64,000 nt of DNA from Marinomonas pollencensis (GCF_003387375.1 NZ_QUNG01000001.1:270510-334509); one strand, 5' to 3'; shown: positions 18,250 to 28,251, counted from the stretch's first letter. Numbers and translations: made by a program. The notes: generated from the sequence alone by a model not told the origin.

Positions 18250-19185
18250 ATGGATTTTAATGACATCTACTACTTTTACCTTACCGCAGAAAACCGTGGT
18301 TTCACCGCAGCAGAACGCGCTTCAGGTATTACTAAATCACTGCTAAGTCGACGTGTGGCCCAGCTTGAAGAAAAAGTCGGTGTGCAATTAATTCAACGTA
18401 ATAGCCGTCAATTTTCCCTCACTGAAGCGGGTCGACAGCTATACGAAGGTGCCATTAACATGGTGTCAGAAGGCCAGTCTGCGTATGACTCTGTGGCGCT
18501 TTTACGCTCCGAGCCATCGGGTATAGTAAAGGTCAGTTGCCCCACCGTTTTAGCACAACATCATTTATCTCTATTGCTGCCTGATTTTATGCGGCAATAT
18601 CCTAAAATTTCTGTCTCTCTTGATGCCACAGATCGACACGTTCAAGTGATTGAAGAAGGGATCGATATTGCACTACGCTCAACAAAATCAATTGATAACG
18701 AGCCTGGTTTAATCACAAGAGCATTAGCAACGACCAAAATGATTCTGGTGGCAAGTCCTAGTTTTATCGAGCAATACGGCACTCCGACTCACCCTAATCA
18801 ATTGGTACGAATGCCAACTCTCTGCAACGAGATAGAGCGGCGAGAAAGTGAATATAAGTGGGAATTATTCGGTCCTGAAGGCAGTCATTGTATTATCAAG
18901 CATCATCCTAGACTGTTCTGCTTTAATCGCTGGGTGCAATTAGAATCCGCAGTTCAAGGCATTGGTTTAGGCTTGCTGCCAAACCCAGTGGCCGCGCACA
19001 GTTTAGAAAACGGCAAGCTGCTCCATGTACTGCCTGAGTGGACTACGAAAGCTCAGGTTATCTACGCTGTGTTTTCAAAAAGAAAAGGAATGAACCCAGC
19101 TTCACGCGCTTTTCTTGATTACCTTATCCTGCACCTACCTGAGATACTAACCGCCCCCTCCTTTGACAATAATTTTTTCACATAA
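18250..19185 (+). CDS. LysR-family regulator of the efflux pair
   Basis: 311 residues. The N-terminal helix-turn-helix is FYLTAENRGFTAAERASGITKSLLSRRVAQLEEKVG, of the AaeR/DsdC-like class that starts with a short MDFNDIYYF leader. The effector domain begins near residue 92 (GIVKVSCPTVLAQ). AGGT precedes the ATG. It lies 22 bases downstream of the pump gene on the same strand, so it is probably co-transcribed with it and regulates it; the inducer is unknown. Confidence 0.85.
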   Translation: MDFNDIYYFYLTAENRGFTAAERASGITKSLLSRRVAQLEEKVGVQLIQRNSRQFSLTEAGRQLYEGAINMVSEGQSAYDSVALLRSEPSGIVKVSCPTVLAQHHLSLLLPDFMRQYPKISVSLDATDRHVQVIEEGIDIALRSTKSIDNEPGLITRALATTKMILVASPSFIEQYGTPTHPNQLVRMPTLCNEIERRESEYKWELFGPEGSHCIIKHHPRLFCFNRWVQLESAVQGIGLGLLPNPVAAHSLENGKLLHVLPEWTTKAQVIYAVFSKRKGMNPASRAFLDYLILHLPEILTAPSFDNNFFT

Positions 19186-19298
19186 GCTTGGTTACACTGT
19201 GTCTTCTATTTGTATATTTGTGTAAAAAATGTGGATTATCAACAAATTACGTGGTTTAGTGTATTCCAGCACTAAAAACAATACTGAGGAGAGCTGAG

Positions 19299-19418
19299 AT
19301 GGAAAACTTTATATTAGATGACGCATTAAACCTAACGGCACTGGCTATTATTCTTGGCAGTTTTTCTGTATTGGCCGTCACCAATCTCGTGCAAACGATC
19401 AAGAAAAACCTTGCTTAA
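19299..19418 (+). CDS. 39-residue single-helix membrane microprotein
   Basis: A 40-codon frame (ATG to TAA) encoding an acidic N-terminus (MENFILDD), one hydrophobic helix of about 20 residues (TALAIILGSFSVLAVTNLV) and a basic tail (KKNLA), so it should insert with the N-terminus outside and C-terminus in the cytoplasm. GAGGAGA lies ideally upstream of the ATG, and an intrinsic terminator begins 27 bases after the stop. A complete set of expression signals around so short a frame makes it a probable real gene. No homologue is recognised. Its neighbours are the efflux regulator upstream and the hybrid kinase converging downstream. Confidence 0.65.
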   Translation: MENFILDDALNLTALAIILGSFSVLAVTNLVQTIKKNLA

Positions 19419-19444
19419 CCTTTTCTGTCCATAAATACCCTCGT

Positions 19445-19483
19445 AAGCTCTTTCGTAACAAAATGAAAGAGCTTTATTTTTTT
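19445..19483 (+). terminator. Intrinsic terminator after microprotein gene
   Basis: AAGCTCTTTC (19445-19454) pairs perfectly with GAAAGAGCTT (19465-19474), followed by TATTTTTTT. Strong on the plus strand. Confidence 0.88.
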
Positions 19484-19495
19484 GCGCAGCCAACA

Positions 19496-22400
19496 TTATG
19501 CACAGCTAGATAGCTCCAATAACACTTTCTCTAAATCTTCTTTTACTTGCTGACGATACTCCGCAAGGTCCAAGGTTACTGTAATTTTCTCTAGTACATT
19601 ATCATTCGTTGATTTTTTAAGCTCTGCTTCAACTTGTGCGATTTCATCAGAACAAGCTTTAAGCCCCATGGTGCCAGTGGAGCCTTTTAATGTATGTGAA
19701 ATTTTCTGTAATTGCGTCACATCGCCTTCTGCTAACGCCAGCTCAAACGTATTCAGTAAGCCTTCTGTCTCCTGTAAAAAACTATCCCTTAAGCTTTGGT
19801 AAAGTTCACGATTCTCAGCAAATCGCGTCAAAATAGAGCGGCTATCTTCAACCCGATCTTGTGTCTCTACCGTCTGACAAGACGGCTCATTGGGTGTTTC
19901 TTGAAGATGAAGCTCAGGGGGATTTTCTGCCCCTAAACAGCCCACATTTTTTCTAATCACGGCTATCATCAATTCAATATCTAGCGGCTTACCAAGGTGA
20001 TCGTTCATACCGGCATGCAAACAAGCCGCTTGATCTGCTTTCGACACATTGGCCGTCATAGCAACAATAGGAAGCTGGGTGAAACGTACGTCACGTCGTA
20101 TTCTTCGCGTCGCTTCTAAACCATCTACATTGGGCATTTGCATATCCATCAACACCAAATCAAACGCCTTTGCTCCAGCTTCATCAAGCATGGCAACCCC
20201 TTCTTCTCCGCCTTCAGCCATGGTCACACGTGCTCCCTCAGCTTCTAACAACTCCTTAGCAACTTGTCGATTTAACGCGTTATCTTCAACGACAAGAAGG
20301 CTCATCCCTTGCAATCGATGTGTGCCCACCAATGAAGCTACAGCACTGAGGCGCTGATGAATCGCCTTGCTTTCTTTTTCGTCTACTTTGGGTAATGCCA
20401 AAGAAAAATAAAAATGACTGCCTTCTCCTAGCACGCTTTCAACCATCAGCTCGCCGCCCATTAAACGCACTAGACGGCGGGAGATTACCAAACCAAGACC
20501 CGATCCTCCGAAGCGACGAGCGGTAGATGATTCTGCCTGAGAAAACACCTCAAAGATGCTTTCCTTTTGACTAATATCAATCCCTATACCTGTATCTCTC
20601 ACACTGAATTGCAAATACGCGGCATCAGCGCGAGCAGAAATTTGAGAGATAACAATGTCTACAGACCCTTCTAAAGTAAATTTCAATGCGTTACTGCATA
20701 AGTTGGTCAACACCTGCAATAACCGCAAATGATCACCGACTAGGTAGTCCGGTATATTGTTATCAATTTCATAGCGAAGCGTGACATTTTTATTGATGAC
20801 TAGACCTGAAAGCAGCGTATCCAACTGAGAGATAAGCTTCTTCATTTCAAACGGTGCGTGTTCGATTTCCAGCTTGCCGGCATCTACTTTGGAATAATCC
20901 AAAATATCATTAATCAAGCTTAAAAGAGATGTGGCTGCCACATGGGCTTTAGTAATGTAGTCTTCTTGCTGAGAATCCAATGCGGTGCGCTGCACTAATT
21001 GCAACATACCTAACACAGCGTTCATTGGTGTACGAATTTCATGGCTCATATTGGCTAAGAATTCTGATTTCGACAAACTGGCTGCATCGGCTTCCTCTTT
21101 AGCTCGTCTTAACCAAGTTTCAAGTTCATATTCTTGCGTAATATCCCGGTTAATACCGGTGACGGCTATCACATTTCCTTGCCTATCTCGCTCCATATAA
21201 GCCCTTGCCTGGATATAGCGCACCCTTTGTTCAGGCAAAACAATGCGAAACATATGATCAATCTTGCCACCACCAACAATGGCTTCTTGCAGCACCTCCT
21301 CAAAGAATATTTTGTCATCTATATGCAAACGCTCAACCCAATGCTGGTACATCAGGCCTTCTTGGTTCAGGCTTAACGGCTGTTGGTAAATTTGAAACAT
21401 CATGTCGTTCCACTCCAACTCATCCGTTTTTACATTCCATGTCCAAATACCTAACTGCGCCACATTGGCCGCCATTAATAATTGGTCTCGCACCGATACA
21501 ATTTCAGCGTTGGCTTTTTTCTGCTTGGTAATATCAATCGCCATGTTCAAAAAGCCGATCACCGCGCCTTTGTTATCGTGCATTGGTGTGATCACAACAG
21601 AGACATCAAGCTGCTTGCCATATTTATCAATATAGGTCCATTCTCGACTGTCGGACTCCTGATGCAGCGCATGATAGAAAAGCGAAGCGGAATCAGAGTC
21701 TATCGTTTCTTGAATATTGTCACTCAAACTGTCTCTTAATTGCGCCAACTCTTCAGGTAAATGAAAATGAACAGGCGTTAAGTGACCTACGACCTCATCG
21801 GCAGTGTATTTCAACATGCGTTGTGCGCCGGAATTAAATAAGCTGATCGTGCCATTAATATCCGTAGCGATAATGGCGATCTCAGAAGAGGCATTCAATA
21901 CGTCATTGAGAACAAGGTTTAGCTTTTGTAACTCAGATGTTCGTTCTTTTACTTGAGTTTCTAGGGTACTGTTTAGTTCATGGATTTTCGCTTCTGCGGC
22001 TTTTTGTAGGGAAATATCTCGAATCGATTTTGATGCGCCTACCACATAACCACTGGAGCCATAAATAGGTGAGATTGCGACAGAGACCGCGACTTTCCCT
22101 CCCCCTTTTACCTTTCTTAAGGTATCAAAGTGCGATACTTCTTCACCTTTTTTGATTCGCTCAAAGAGTTTACGTTCCTCTTTATAGAAAGCTTCAGGTA
22201 TTAATAGCTGATATACCGACTCCCCCAAAACTTCGCTTTGCGGATAACCAAAGATTTTCTCAGCACCTTGGTTCCAGCTGGTTATTATCCCTTCTAAAGT
22301 AATTCCTATAATACCGTCAGAAGAGCTTTCAACAATGGCGGCAATCTTCGCTTGCTGTGAGATCACCTCTTTTCTATGCTGGCGACTGACACCAAAAACC

Positions 22401-23383
22401 CCTAACAAGGCGGCACTCAAAAAACTAATCAACACCCCAATGGCAAAGATATCTCGCGGTTTTGGTAGGTTAAGATTTTCAATAAAGGAAGGGTAGACAG
22501 AAAACTGGCTTTCCCAAGAGCGACCATAAATAGAAAGCACTTTAGTTTGCCGATACAGACCGTGAGGTTGGCTGAAATCACTGTTATAAAAGCGCTCTCG
22601 TTTGCCTGGATCAGTAATATCAAAGAGCTCTAAATGCACTTGGTTGGTGTCTAAACCTAAGTCTGCCATCACCTCTTGCATCAATAATGGCGCATAACTC
22701 CAGCCAAACGCTCGGTCTTGGCGATCTTGTAAAGTACTAGGAACTGAGCCGCTGTTATAAATCGGCATTAGAATCAAAAAAGACTGCTGAGGGTTACCCG
22801 TTGCTTGCACTAGAGTGATGGGACCTGTGAGATGCACTTTGCCTGTCTCTATAGCGGCTTTAGCGGCGCTTCTGCGATTAACCTCAGAGGCAATATCTAA
22901 CCCAACAGCCTGTAAATTTCGGGCCACTGGCTCAATATATTGAATCACATAACGCTCACCAGAGTTCGGCGCTAACTCTTTGATGTGGAAGTCCAACCAG
23001 CCATCTTGTTGAGCACGAGCAACAAATCGATCCACTTCAAAAGGTTGAACACGGCGAATAAAACCAAAGCCACGAGCGCCAGGAAACTCTTGGTCTGTGT
23101 CTCGGCTCAAGCTATAGCGCATAAACACTCGCCGCGACAAACTGTATTCTCCCGCCGTTAAAATAGCCCCCCTCGCACCGCGTAAGCCATACTGATAAAG
23201 CCTGATACGATCATTTACCGTTTTCACTGCTTGGTCTGACGCTTGCTGAACCGCCTTAGTAATAAAAACTTCATTGTTTGTCTTGATCTGTTCTGTCACC
23301 AAAATAGTAAGGCACAGACCGACAAGTAGAGTCGCTAAAACCCACTGACTATTGATCGAATACAAGAACTTCCATTTCTTCAT
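19496..23383 (-). CDS. CHASE/PAS hybrid sensor histidine kinase with receiver and Hpt domains
   Basis: About 1295 residues (ATGs at 23392 and 23383 and a GTG at 23395 are all possible starts). Order: membrane helix near residue 20; periplasmic CHASE sensor about 70-290; second helix about 315-335; PAS near 350-460 (SSSDGIIGITLEG, WNQGAEKIFGY); a second PAS 490-620; a third with PAC 630-750; HisKA with SKSEFLANMSHEIRTPMNAV near 780 (phosphorylated histidine); HATPase with DTGIGI and GGSGLGLVI; receiver near 1035-1150 with LVLMDMQMPNVDG (phosphorylated aspartate); Hpt with ISHTLKGSTGTMG near 1215. It is a BarA/ArcB-type phosphorelay protein without HAMP. The ligand and output regulator are unknown. 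Confidence 0.92.
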   Translation of the reverse strand: MKKWKFLYSINSQWVLATLLVGLCLTILVTEQIKTNNEVFITKAVQQASDQAVKTVNDRIRLYQYGLRGARGAILTAGEYSLSRRVFMRYSLSRDTDQEFPGARGFGFIRRVQPFEVDRFVARAQQDGWLDFHIKELAPNSGERYVIQYIEPVARNLQAVGLDIASEVNRRSAAKAAIETGKVHLTGPITLVQATGNPQQSFLILMPIYNSGSVPSTLQDRQDRAFGWSYAPLLMQEVMADLGLDTNQVHLELFDITDPGKRERFYNSDFSQPHGLYRQTKVLSIYGRSWESQFSVYPSFIENLNLPKPRDIFAIGVLISFLSAALLGVFGVSRQHRKEVISQQAKIAAIVESSSDGIIGITLEGIITSWNQGAEKIFGYPQSEVLGESVYQLLIPEAFYKEERKLFERIKKGEEVSHFDTLRKVKGGGKVAVSVAISPIYGSSGYVVGASKSIRDISLQKAAEAKIHELNSTLETQVKERTSELQKLNLVLNDVLNASSEIAIIATDINGTISLFNSGAQRMLKYTADEVVGHLTPVHFHLPEELAQLRDSLSDNIQETIDSDSASLFYHALHQESDSREWTYIDKYGKQLDVSVVITPMHDNKGAVIGFLNMAIDITKQKKANAEIVSVRDQLLMAANVAQLGIWTWNVKTDELEWNDMMFQIYQQPLSLNQEGLMYQHWVERLHIDDKIFFEEVLQEAIVGGGKIDHMFRIVLPEQRVRYIQARAYMERDRQGNVIAVTGINRDITQEYELETWLRRAKEEADAASLSKSEFLANMSHEIRTPMNAVLGMLQLVQRTALDSQQEDYITKAHVAATSLLSLINDILDYSKVDAGKLEIEHAPFEMKKLISQLDTLLSGLVINKNVTLRYEIDNNIPDYLVGDHLRLLQVLTNLCSNALKFTLEGSVDIVISQISARADAAYLQFSVRDTGIGIDISQKESIFEVFSQAESSTARRFGGSGLGLVISRRLVRLMGGELMVESVLGEGSHFYFSLALPKVDEKESKAIHQRLSAVASLVGTHRLQGMSLLVVEDNALNRQVAKELLEAEGARVTMAEGGEEGVAMLDEAGAKAFDLVLMDMQMPNVDGLEATRRIRRDVRFTQLPIVAMTANVSKADQAACLHAGMNDHLGKPLDIELMIAVIRKNVGCLGAENPPELHLQETPNEPSCQTVETQDRVEDSRSILTRFAENRELYQSLRDSFLQETEGLLNTFELALAEGDVTQLQKISHTLKGSTGTMGLKACSDEIAQVEAELKKSTNDNVLEKITVTLDLAEYRQQVKEDLEKVLLELSSCA

Positions 23384-23811
23384 CCTAAGCATCACCTTAT
23401 TTGCCCCAATAATGGGCTATCTGTGAAATCACCACATCTCTTACTTTGCAAGAAAAGAGACAACGTCAGTTAGGGAGGGTACCAACAAGCCCTTCGGGGC
23501 TGAGACGACTTATTCGCACCTTACTTGGATCAAAGACAAAGTCACGCTCTGCCTCTTAATTAGCCTTTACTATAAAAAGCGATACTCAAGCTTTGACTTA
23601 ATTGGTTACAAAAACAAACATTCAAAAAACGGGGCTTTACCCATCTGGCTATACCGTTAAGCGCTAACTATAGACGAAATCTACCCTTTTAAATCCCTTA
23701 TCAAGCGCATGGTTACAATAAAAAACATTTACAATACAGTGGATTCAATTCACTAACACAATAGTGACCTTATGTCATAATGCACCATACACAATTCAAT
23801 CTGGAGGCAGT
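23384..23811. other. Intergenic region with structured segment
   Basis: About 430 bases between divergent genes. A very stable hairpin, AGCCC-TTCG-GGGCT, lies at 23488-23501 within a GC-rich stretch (about 23470-23530) that contrasts with the AT-rich remainder. It could be part of a leader of the kinase gene (minus strand) or of an RNA on the plus strand. No open frame worth reporting was seen. Confidence 0.4.
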
Positions 23812-24138
23812 ATGCGATTGATTTTTACCCTATTCATAGCCACGTTAATAACCAGTTGCAGTTTGATTAATCAAAAGGCACTGAGCTTACAAGTCGGCAT
23901 GGGCAAAACCGAGGTGTCAGAGATCATGGGGACACCTGAAAGGCGATCATTTAATGGCACCACAGAAGCCTGGCAATATGCAGATTTCATCAGCAAGGAC
24001 CAGTGCAGCTACATCACCGCCTGGTTTAAAGGAGAGAGCTTAGCCGCCCTTACTTCGCGAGAAGAAACGCGAATGAGAGATTGCAGTAAAGGCATTTTAG
24101 ATATTGATTGGACACAAATACCCATGGGCGTAAATTAG
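23812..24138 (+). CDS. BamE/SmpA-like small lipoprotein
   Basis: 108-residue precursor. The start at 23812 is set by GGAGG just upstream and by the lipoprotein signal it opens (MRLIFTLFIATLITSC, cysteine at 16). Mature sequence follows the SmpA/OmlA pattern: VGMGKTEVSEIMGTPERRSF, then TEAWQYADF and a closing beta strand ITAWFKGE. Proteins of this fold are outer-membrane lipoproteins, BamE being the best known, but this one is shorter and has a CSYITAW variant, so a direct BamE role is not claimed. Single gene. Confidence 0.75.
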   Translation: MRLIFTLFIATLITSCSLINQKALSLQVGMGKTEVSEIMGTPERRSFNGTTEAWQYADFISKDQCSYITAWFKGESLAALTSREETRMRDCSKGILDIDWTQIPMGVN

Positions 24139-24262
24139 AAAAGATTGCGCAAATGAGTAGTATTCACGTCGCTAATGGTTACTTTTTAACCACAGATAGG
24201 CCTATTCTGTCGAAAGGTGCATAGCATCTAGTCTCTCATAACAATAAGTACAGGATGTCGAT

Positions 24263-25456
24263 ATGAATAATCATGCAAACCGTGGTGTTGTCTATCAAGG
24301 TAACGGCACCGTCAAAGTAGAAGCCATTCCTTTCCCCGAACTTGCCATTGGCCAACGTCGTTGTGATCACGGCGTTATTCTTAAGGTCGTCACGACCAAT
24401 ATTTGCGGCAGCGACCAACACATGGTTCGAGGCCGCACTACCGCTCCAAATGGTCTAGTGCTTGGGCATGAGATTACCGGCGAAGTCATCGAATGTGGCC
24501 GCGATGTAGAGTTTATACAGGTTGGTGATTTAGTTTCTGTGCCTTTTAACATTGCCTGTGGCCGCTGCCGCCATTGTAAAGAAGGCAAAACAGGCATCTG
24601 CCTGAACGTTAACCCTGCCCGTCCCGGTGCAGCTTATGGCTATGTAGACATGGGCGGCTGGGTGGGTGGACAAGCCGATTACGTCATGGTGCCTTATGCT
24701 GATTTCAACTTATTAAAGTTCCCTAACGCAGACCAAGCCCGCGAAAAAATTCAGGATTTAACACTCTTATCTGATATTTTCCCAACTGGATTCCATGGCT
24801 GTATCACTGCTGGTGTTGGTCCAGGTTCAACCGTCTATATTGCTGGAGCTGGCCCTGTTGGATTGGCCGCTGCGGCCTCAGCAAAACTGCTAGGCGCCGC
24901 CTGTATTATCGTTGGCGATATGGTAGAAGACAGATTAAACCAAGCTCGCTCTTTTGGTTGTGAAACCATCGACCTGAAACAAGAAGGCGACATGCAAGAC
25001 AAAATTGAAGCCATACTTGGCGAACGCGAAGTGGATGCGTTTGTCGATTGTGTCGGCTTTGAAGCGCACGCTTGCGGTTGCAACCATCACCAAGAATCTC
25101 CCGCTGTAGTGTTAAATTCAGCAATGCAAATTACCCGTGCAGGGGGGCAAATTGGCATACCTGGCTTGTATGTAACAGAAGATCCGGGAGCGGCCGACGT
25201 GGCTGCACAGCAAGGCAGCTTGAGTATGCGCTTCGGCCTTGGCTGGGCCAAATCTCACTCACTGCAAACCGGCCAATGCCCTGTGATGAAATACCATCGC
25301 CAACTGATGCAAGCCATTTTGTTCGACAAGATTGAAATCGCTAAAGCCGTCAATGTACAAATGATCTCCTTAGATCAAGCACCGCAAGGCTATGCTGATT
25401 TTGATGGCGGAGCGGCTAAAAAGTTCGTTATCGACCCGCATAAAATGGTGAGCTAA
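24263..25456 (+). CDS. fdhA: Glutathione-independent formaldehyde dehydrogenase
   Basis: 397-residue zinc-dependent medium-chain dehydrogenase, the usual length of Pseudomonas-type FdhA. Catalytic zinc ligands appear in NICGSDQHM (Cys near residue 46) and GHEITGEVIE (His-Glu near 67). The structural zinc loop is CGRCRHCKEGKTGIC near 97-111, and the NAD-binding motif is GAGPVGLAAAAS near 195. Long insert ARPGAAYGYVDMGGWVGGQADYV is typical of FdhA/dismutase rather than ordinary alcohol dehydrogenases. It oxidises formaldehyde to formate with tightly bound NAD+. AGGAT precedes the ATG. An ATAGGCCTAT palindrome at 24196-24205 may be an operator. Single gene with its own terminator. Confidence 0.93.
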   Translation: MNNHANRGVVYQGNGTVKVEAIPFPELAIGQRRCDHGVILKVVTTNICGSDQHMVRGRTTAPNGLVLGHEITGEVIECGRDVEFIQVGDLVSVPFNIACGRCRHCKEGKTGICLNVNPARPGAAYGYVDMGGWVGGQADYVMVPYADFNLLKFPNADQAREKIQDLTLLSDIFPTGFHGCITAGVGPGSTVYIAGAGPVGLAAAASAKLLGAACIIVGDMVEDRLNQARSFGCETIDLKQEGDMQDKIEAILGEREVDAFVDCVGFEAHACGCNHHQESPAVVLNSAMQITRAGGQIGIPGLYVTEDPGAADVAAQQGSLSMRFGLGWAKSHSLQTGQCPVMKYHRQLMQAILFDKIEIAKAVNVQMISLDQAPQGYADFDGGAAKKFVIDPHKMVS

Positions 25457-25508
25457 ACGCTCTCCGTGCACAGAAAAACAACAACCTCAGGCTCACTCAC
25501 ACGAGAAC

Positions 25509-25543
25509 AGCGCTTTCCTTAGGGAAAGCGCTTTTTATTTTTC
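25509..25543 (+). terminator. Intrinsic terminator of fdhA
   Basis: AGCGCTTTCC (25509-25518) pairs with GGAAAGCGCT (25523-25532), followed by TTTTATTTTT. Confidence 0.9.
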
Positions 25544-25701
25544 TCCCCCTCTAAGCAACCACTCGCTCAGCAGCATTATTCAGCGCACGACCTCAGCATG
25601 GAAAATCAATAAAGGAACGAAGAAATTTCGTAATTGCTGGCTTTTTAAAAAACATCAAAGATAAAGGCATCATTAAAACAATAACAAGCTAGGAGTTCAG
25701 C

Positions 25702-27021
25702 ATGAGCCAGTATTTTGAAAACGTCCCTTTTATCAAGTATGAAGGGAAAACGTCCTCTAACCCATTCGCCTTCAAACATTATGACGCCAATAAAATGCTA
25801 ATGGGAAAGACCATGGCTGAACACTTACGCATGTCAGCATGTTATTGGCATAACTTCTGTTGGCAAGGCAGCGATGTGTTTGGCGCCAATACTTTTGATC
25901 GAGCTTGGCACAAACCAACAAATGAAATGGAAGCGGCTAAAATGAAAGCGGATGCGGCATTCGAATTTTTCAGCAAACTGGGAATTCCATACTACAGCTT
26001 CCACGATGTGGATGTTTGCCCAGAAGGGCATTCCATAAAAGAATACATAGCAAACTTTTCGGCCATGATTGATGTACTAGAAGCCAAGCAAGAAGAGACC
26101 GGCACTCAATTATTATGGGGCACCGCAAACGCCTTCTCGAACCCACGCTATATGTCGGGCGCCGCGTCCAACCCAGACCCTGAAATTTTCACCTACGCCG
26201 CAACTCAAGTGTTTCATGCAATGAATGCGACCAAAAGATTAAAAGGAGCTAACTATGTACTTTGGGGAGGCCGCGAAGGCTATGAGACTCTGCTCAACAC
26301 TGACCTAAAACGCGAACGGGCGCAGCTAGGTCGCTTTATGCAAATGGTGGTTGACCATAAATACAAAATTGGTTTCACAGGCTCCCTATTAATTGAGCCA
26401 AAACCCGCTGAGCCCACCAAGCATCAATACGACTATGACACTGCCACTGTCTATGGTTTCTTAAAAGAATTTGGCTTAGAGAATGAAATCAGGGTAAATA
26501 TTGAAGCCAACCACGCCACTTTAGCAGGCCATAGTTTTCATCATGAAATTGCCACCGCCTGCTCACTAGGTATATTAGGCTCTGTTGACGCCAACCAAGG
26601 GGACGCGCAACTTGGTTGGGATACCGACCAATTCCCAAGCAGCGTAGAAGAATACACGCTAGTCACATACGAGATCTTAAAAGCAGGCGGTTTTAAAACC
26701 GGCGGCTATATGTTTGATACTAAATTACGTCGCCAATCCATTGATCTTGAGGACATGTTCCATGCCCATATTGGTGCCATGGACACACTCGCCTTATCGC
26801 TAGAGCGAGCGGTAAAAATGCTTGAGGACGACCAATTAGCGGCACTGGTAGAGCAACGTTACGCCCGCTGGGGGCATACCCTCGGCCAAGATATTTTAGC
26901 AGGAAAGCACTCATTACAAGACCTTGCTGACTACGCATTACGAAACAACATTAACCCAAGTCCAATTTCTGGTCGTCAGGAAATGCTAGAAAACATCGTA
27001 AATGGGTATATTTATCGGTAA
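25702..27021 (+). CDS. xylA: Xylose isomerase
   Basis: 439 residues, the length of class II xylose isomerases such as the E. coli enzyme. Seen in order: [17 protein letters not shown] near residue 20, [17 protein letters not shown] near 47, [13 protein letters not shown] near 98 (catalytic His-Asp pair), [17 protein letters not shown] near 230 (metal glutamate), [17 protein letters not shown] near 268, and [19 protein letters not shown] near 295 (metal aspartates). It converts D-xylose to D-xylulose in the cytoplasm. AGGAG precedes the ATG. It is convergent with the broken xylR, while xylB and the xylFGH transporter lie further on the opposite strand. Confidence 0.96.
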   Translation: MSQYFENVPFIKYEGKTSSNPFAFKHYDANKMLMGKTMAEHLRMSACYWHNFCWQGSDVFGANTFDRAWHKPTNEMEAAKMKADAAFEFFSKLGIPYYSFHDVDVCPEGHSIKEYIANFSAMIDVLEAKQEETGTQLLWGTANAFSNPRYMSGAASNPDPEIFTYAATQVFHAMNATKRLKGANYVLWGGREGYETLLNTDLKRERAQLGRFMQMVVDHKYKIGFTGSLLIEPKPAEPTKHQYDYDTATVYGFLKEFGLENEIRVNIEANHATLAGHSFHHEIATACSLGILGSVDANQGDAQLGWDTDQFPSSVEEYTLVTYEILKAGGFKTGGYMFDTKLRRQSIDLEDMFHAHIGAMDTLALSLERAVKMLEDDQLAALVEQRYARWGHTLGQDILAGKHSLQDLADYALRNNINPSPISGRQEMLENIVNGYIYR

Positions 27022-27030
27022 AGCGACACG

Positions 27031-27067
27031 CCTCAATGCCCACTTGTGAAGACAGTTGGCATTGAGG
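27031..27067 (+). terminator. Hairpin after xylA
   Basis: CCTCAATGCC (27031-27040) pairs perfectly with GGCATTGAGG (27058-27067). No T-run follows, so termination efficiency is uncertain; it lies ten bases after the xylA stop. Confidence 0.55.
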
Positions 27068-27137
27068 CCTACTAAAAACGCACCTAGCAGTGCCTCTTAC
27101 ATAGTTTCGCTGTCGATATTGGGGAAGCTTTATTGAG

Positions 27138-28140
27138 TTAAAATTCTTTGCCTTGCTCTTTGCCAAGACGCGACGAAATTCGGTACTCTTTAGGTGTCAT
27201 TCCGACATTTTTTCGCATCACTGTGTACATGTATTGCACCGATGGATAACCACAAGTACGAGCAATCTCATCAAAGGCAAGATTCGTAGCCGTAACCAAC
27301 TCACAAGCACGGGAGAACTTCGTCATATGCAATTGCTCATGCATCGAACAACCGATTTCTTCTACAAACCGAGTTTCTAAATTAGTCCGAGACAAACCGA
27401 CATAATCCACCACTTGGGCTACCTTCACCCCTCGACACGCATTGTGGCGAATAAAGTGCATCGCCTGAATAACATAAGGGTCATTTAATGCCGATAATCG
27501 CGATTTCTTCTGGCACCATAATATTCAAGTGATCACAGGCCTGCAATAAATGCCTCGCCCGTGAATCCGTCACCGCAACAATACCAATGGGTTTAGGCAA
27601 ACTGTTTAACCAGCTGGCTAAATCATGTTGCGCCGTTTGCCAAGATTCTGCACTCGTTGGAAGACCAAGGTTCACATAAGGTTGGTAGCCATCAGATCGC
27701 ACTTGCTCAACAAAGGCGCTCTCTCTTTCACCCGCCCAACGACTGTAAGGCGTACTGGGTACACCATAAAAAGCAAACTCTGTTAGCCCCTTTTTTTTCA
27801 GATGATCATAAGCAAGCTCGACCAAAGCCGCGTTATCCGTCGCCACATATGGCAACCATGGATAATCACTCTTGTGTGTGTATGAGCCACCAACCGCAAC
27901 CGTTGGTATGGTCGACTCTTTTAGAATTGCCTCCACCTCTGGATTATCAAAGTCGGCGATAATACCGTCACCTTGCCAGTGCATCAGACCCTCTAATCGG
28001 GAACGAAAATCGTCCTCAAAATAAACATCCCAGTCACATTGAGCCGCTTGTAAATACTCACCAATGCCTTCTACTACTTGACGGTCATAGACTTTATTTG
28101 CATTAAAGACGAGATTAAGCCGATATCGTTTTTCGAACAT
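27138..28140 (-). pseudogene. xylR: xylR, xylose operon activator, broken by internal deletion
   Basis: Two fragments of a XylR homologue read in order on the minus strand. The first (28140 to 27481) is the periplasmic-binding-like sugar domain, MFEKRYRLNLVFNANKVYDR through VPEEIAIIGIK, then TGA. The second resumes in another frame (NDPYVIQAMHFIRHNACRG, from about 27491) and continues as the complete C-terminal AraC helix-turn-helix, ending near 27138. Compared from memory with E. coli XylR, about 60 residues linking the two domains are missing between IIGI and DPYVIQAM, and the frame is shifted. A point error in sequencing cannot explain this. The separated C-terminal piece could start at ATG 27461 but lacks the ligand domain. 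Xylose-responsive activation is therefore probably lost. Confidence 0.88.
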
Positions 28141-28251
28141 ACACATTCATCTCTTTTTTTATTGCTATCAATGATGGTGTTTTATCATACACAGGTACTT
28201 ACTTGAGATTATGCCAGATCATAAAAAAAGAAAAGCGGGGGCAGTGCATCA

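Noticed and set aside
20049-21739. Several plus-strand frames within the hybrid kinase gene
   Set aside because: All lie antisense to conserved kinase domains and show poor protein composition.
23470-23580. Possible thiamine pyrophosphate riboswitch (GGGGCTGAGA on the plus strand)
   Set aside because: GGCTGAGA matches one TPP segment, but the conserved CCTGATCTGG and the GCGTAGGGA segments are absent or too altered, and the downstream genes have no thiamine link.
27138-27461. Separate AraC-family regulator gene
   Set aside because: Its sequence is the C-terminal domain of XylR and its upstream bases continue the XylR reading frame (NDPYVIQ), so it is a fragment and not an independent gene.
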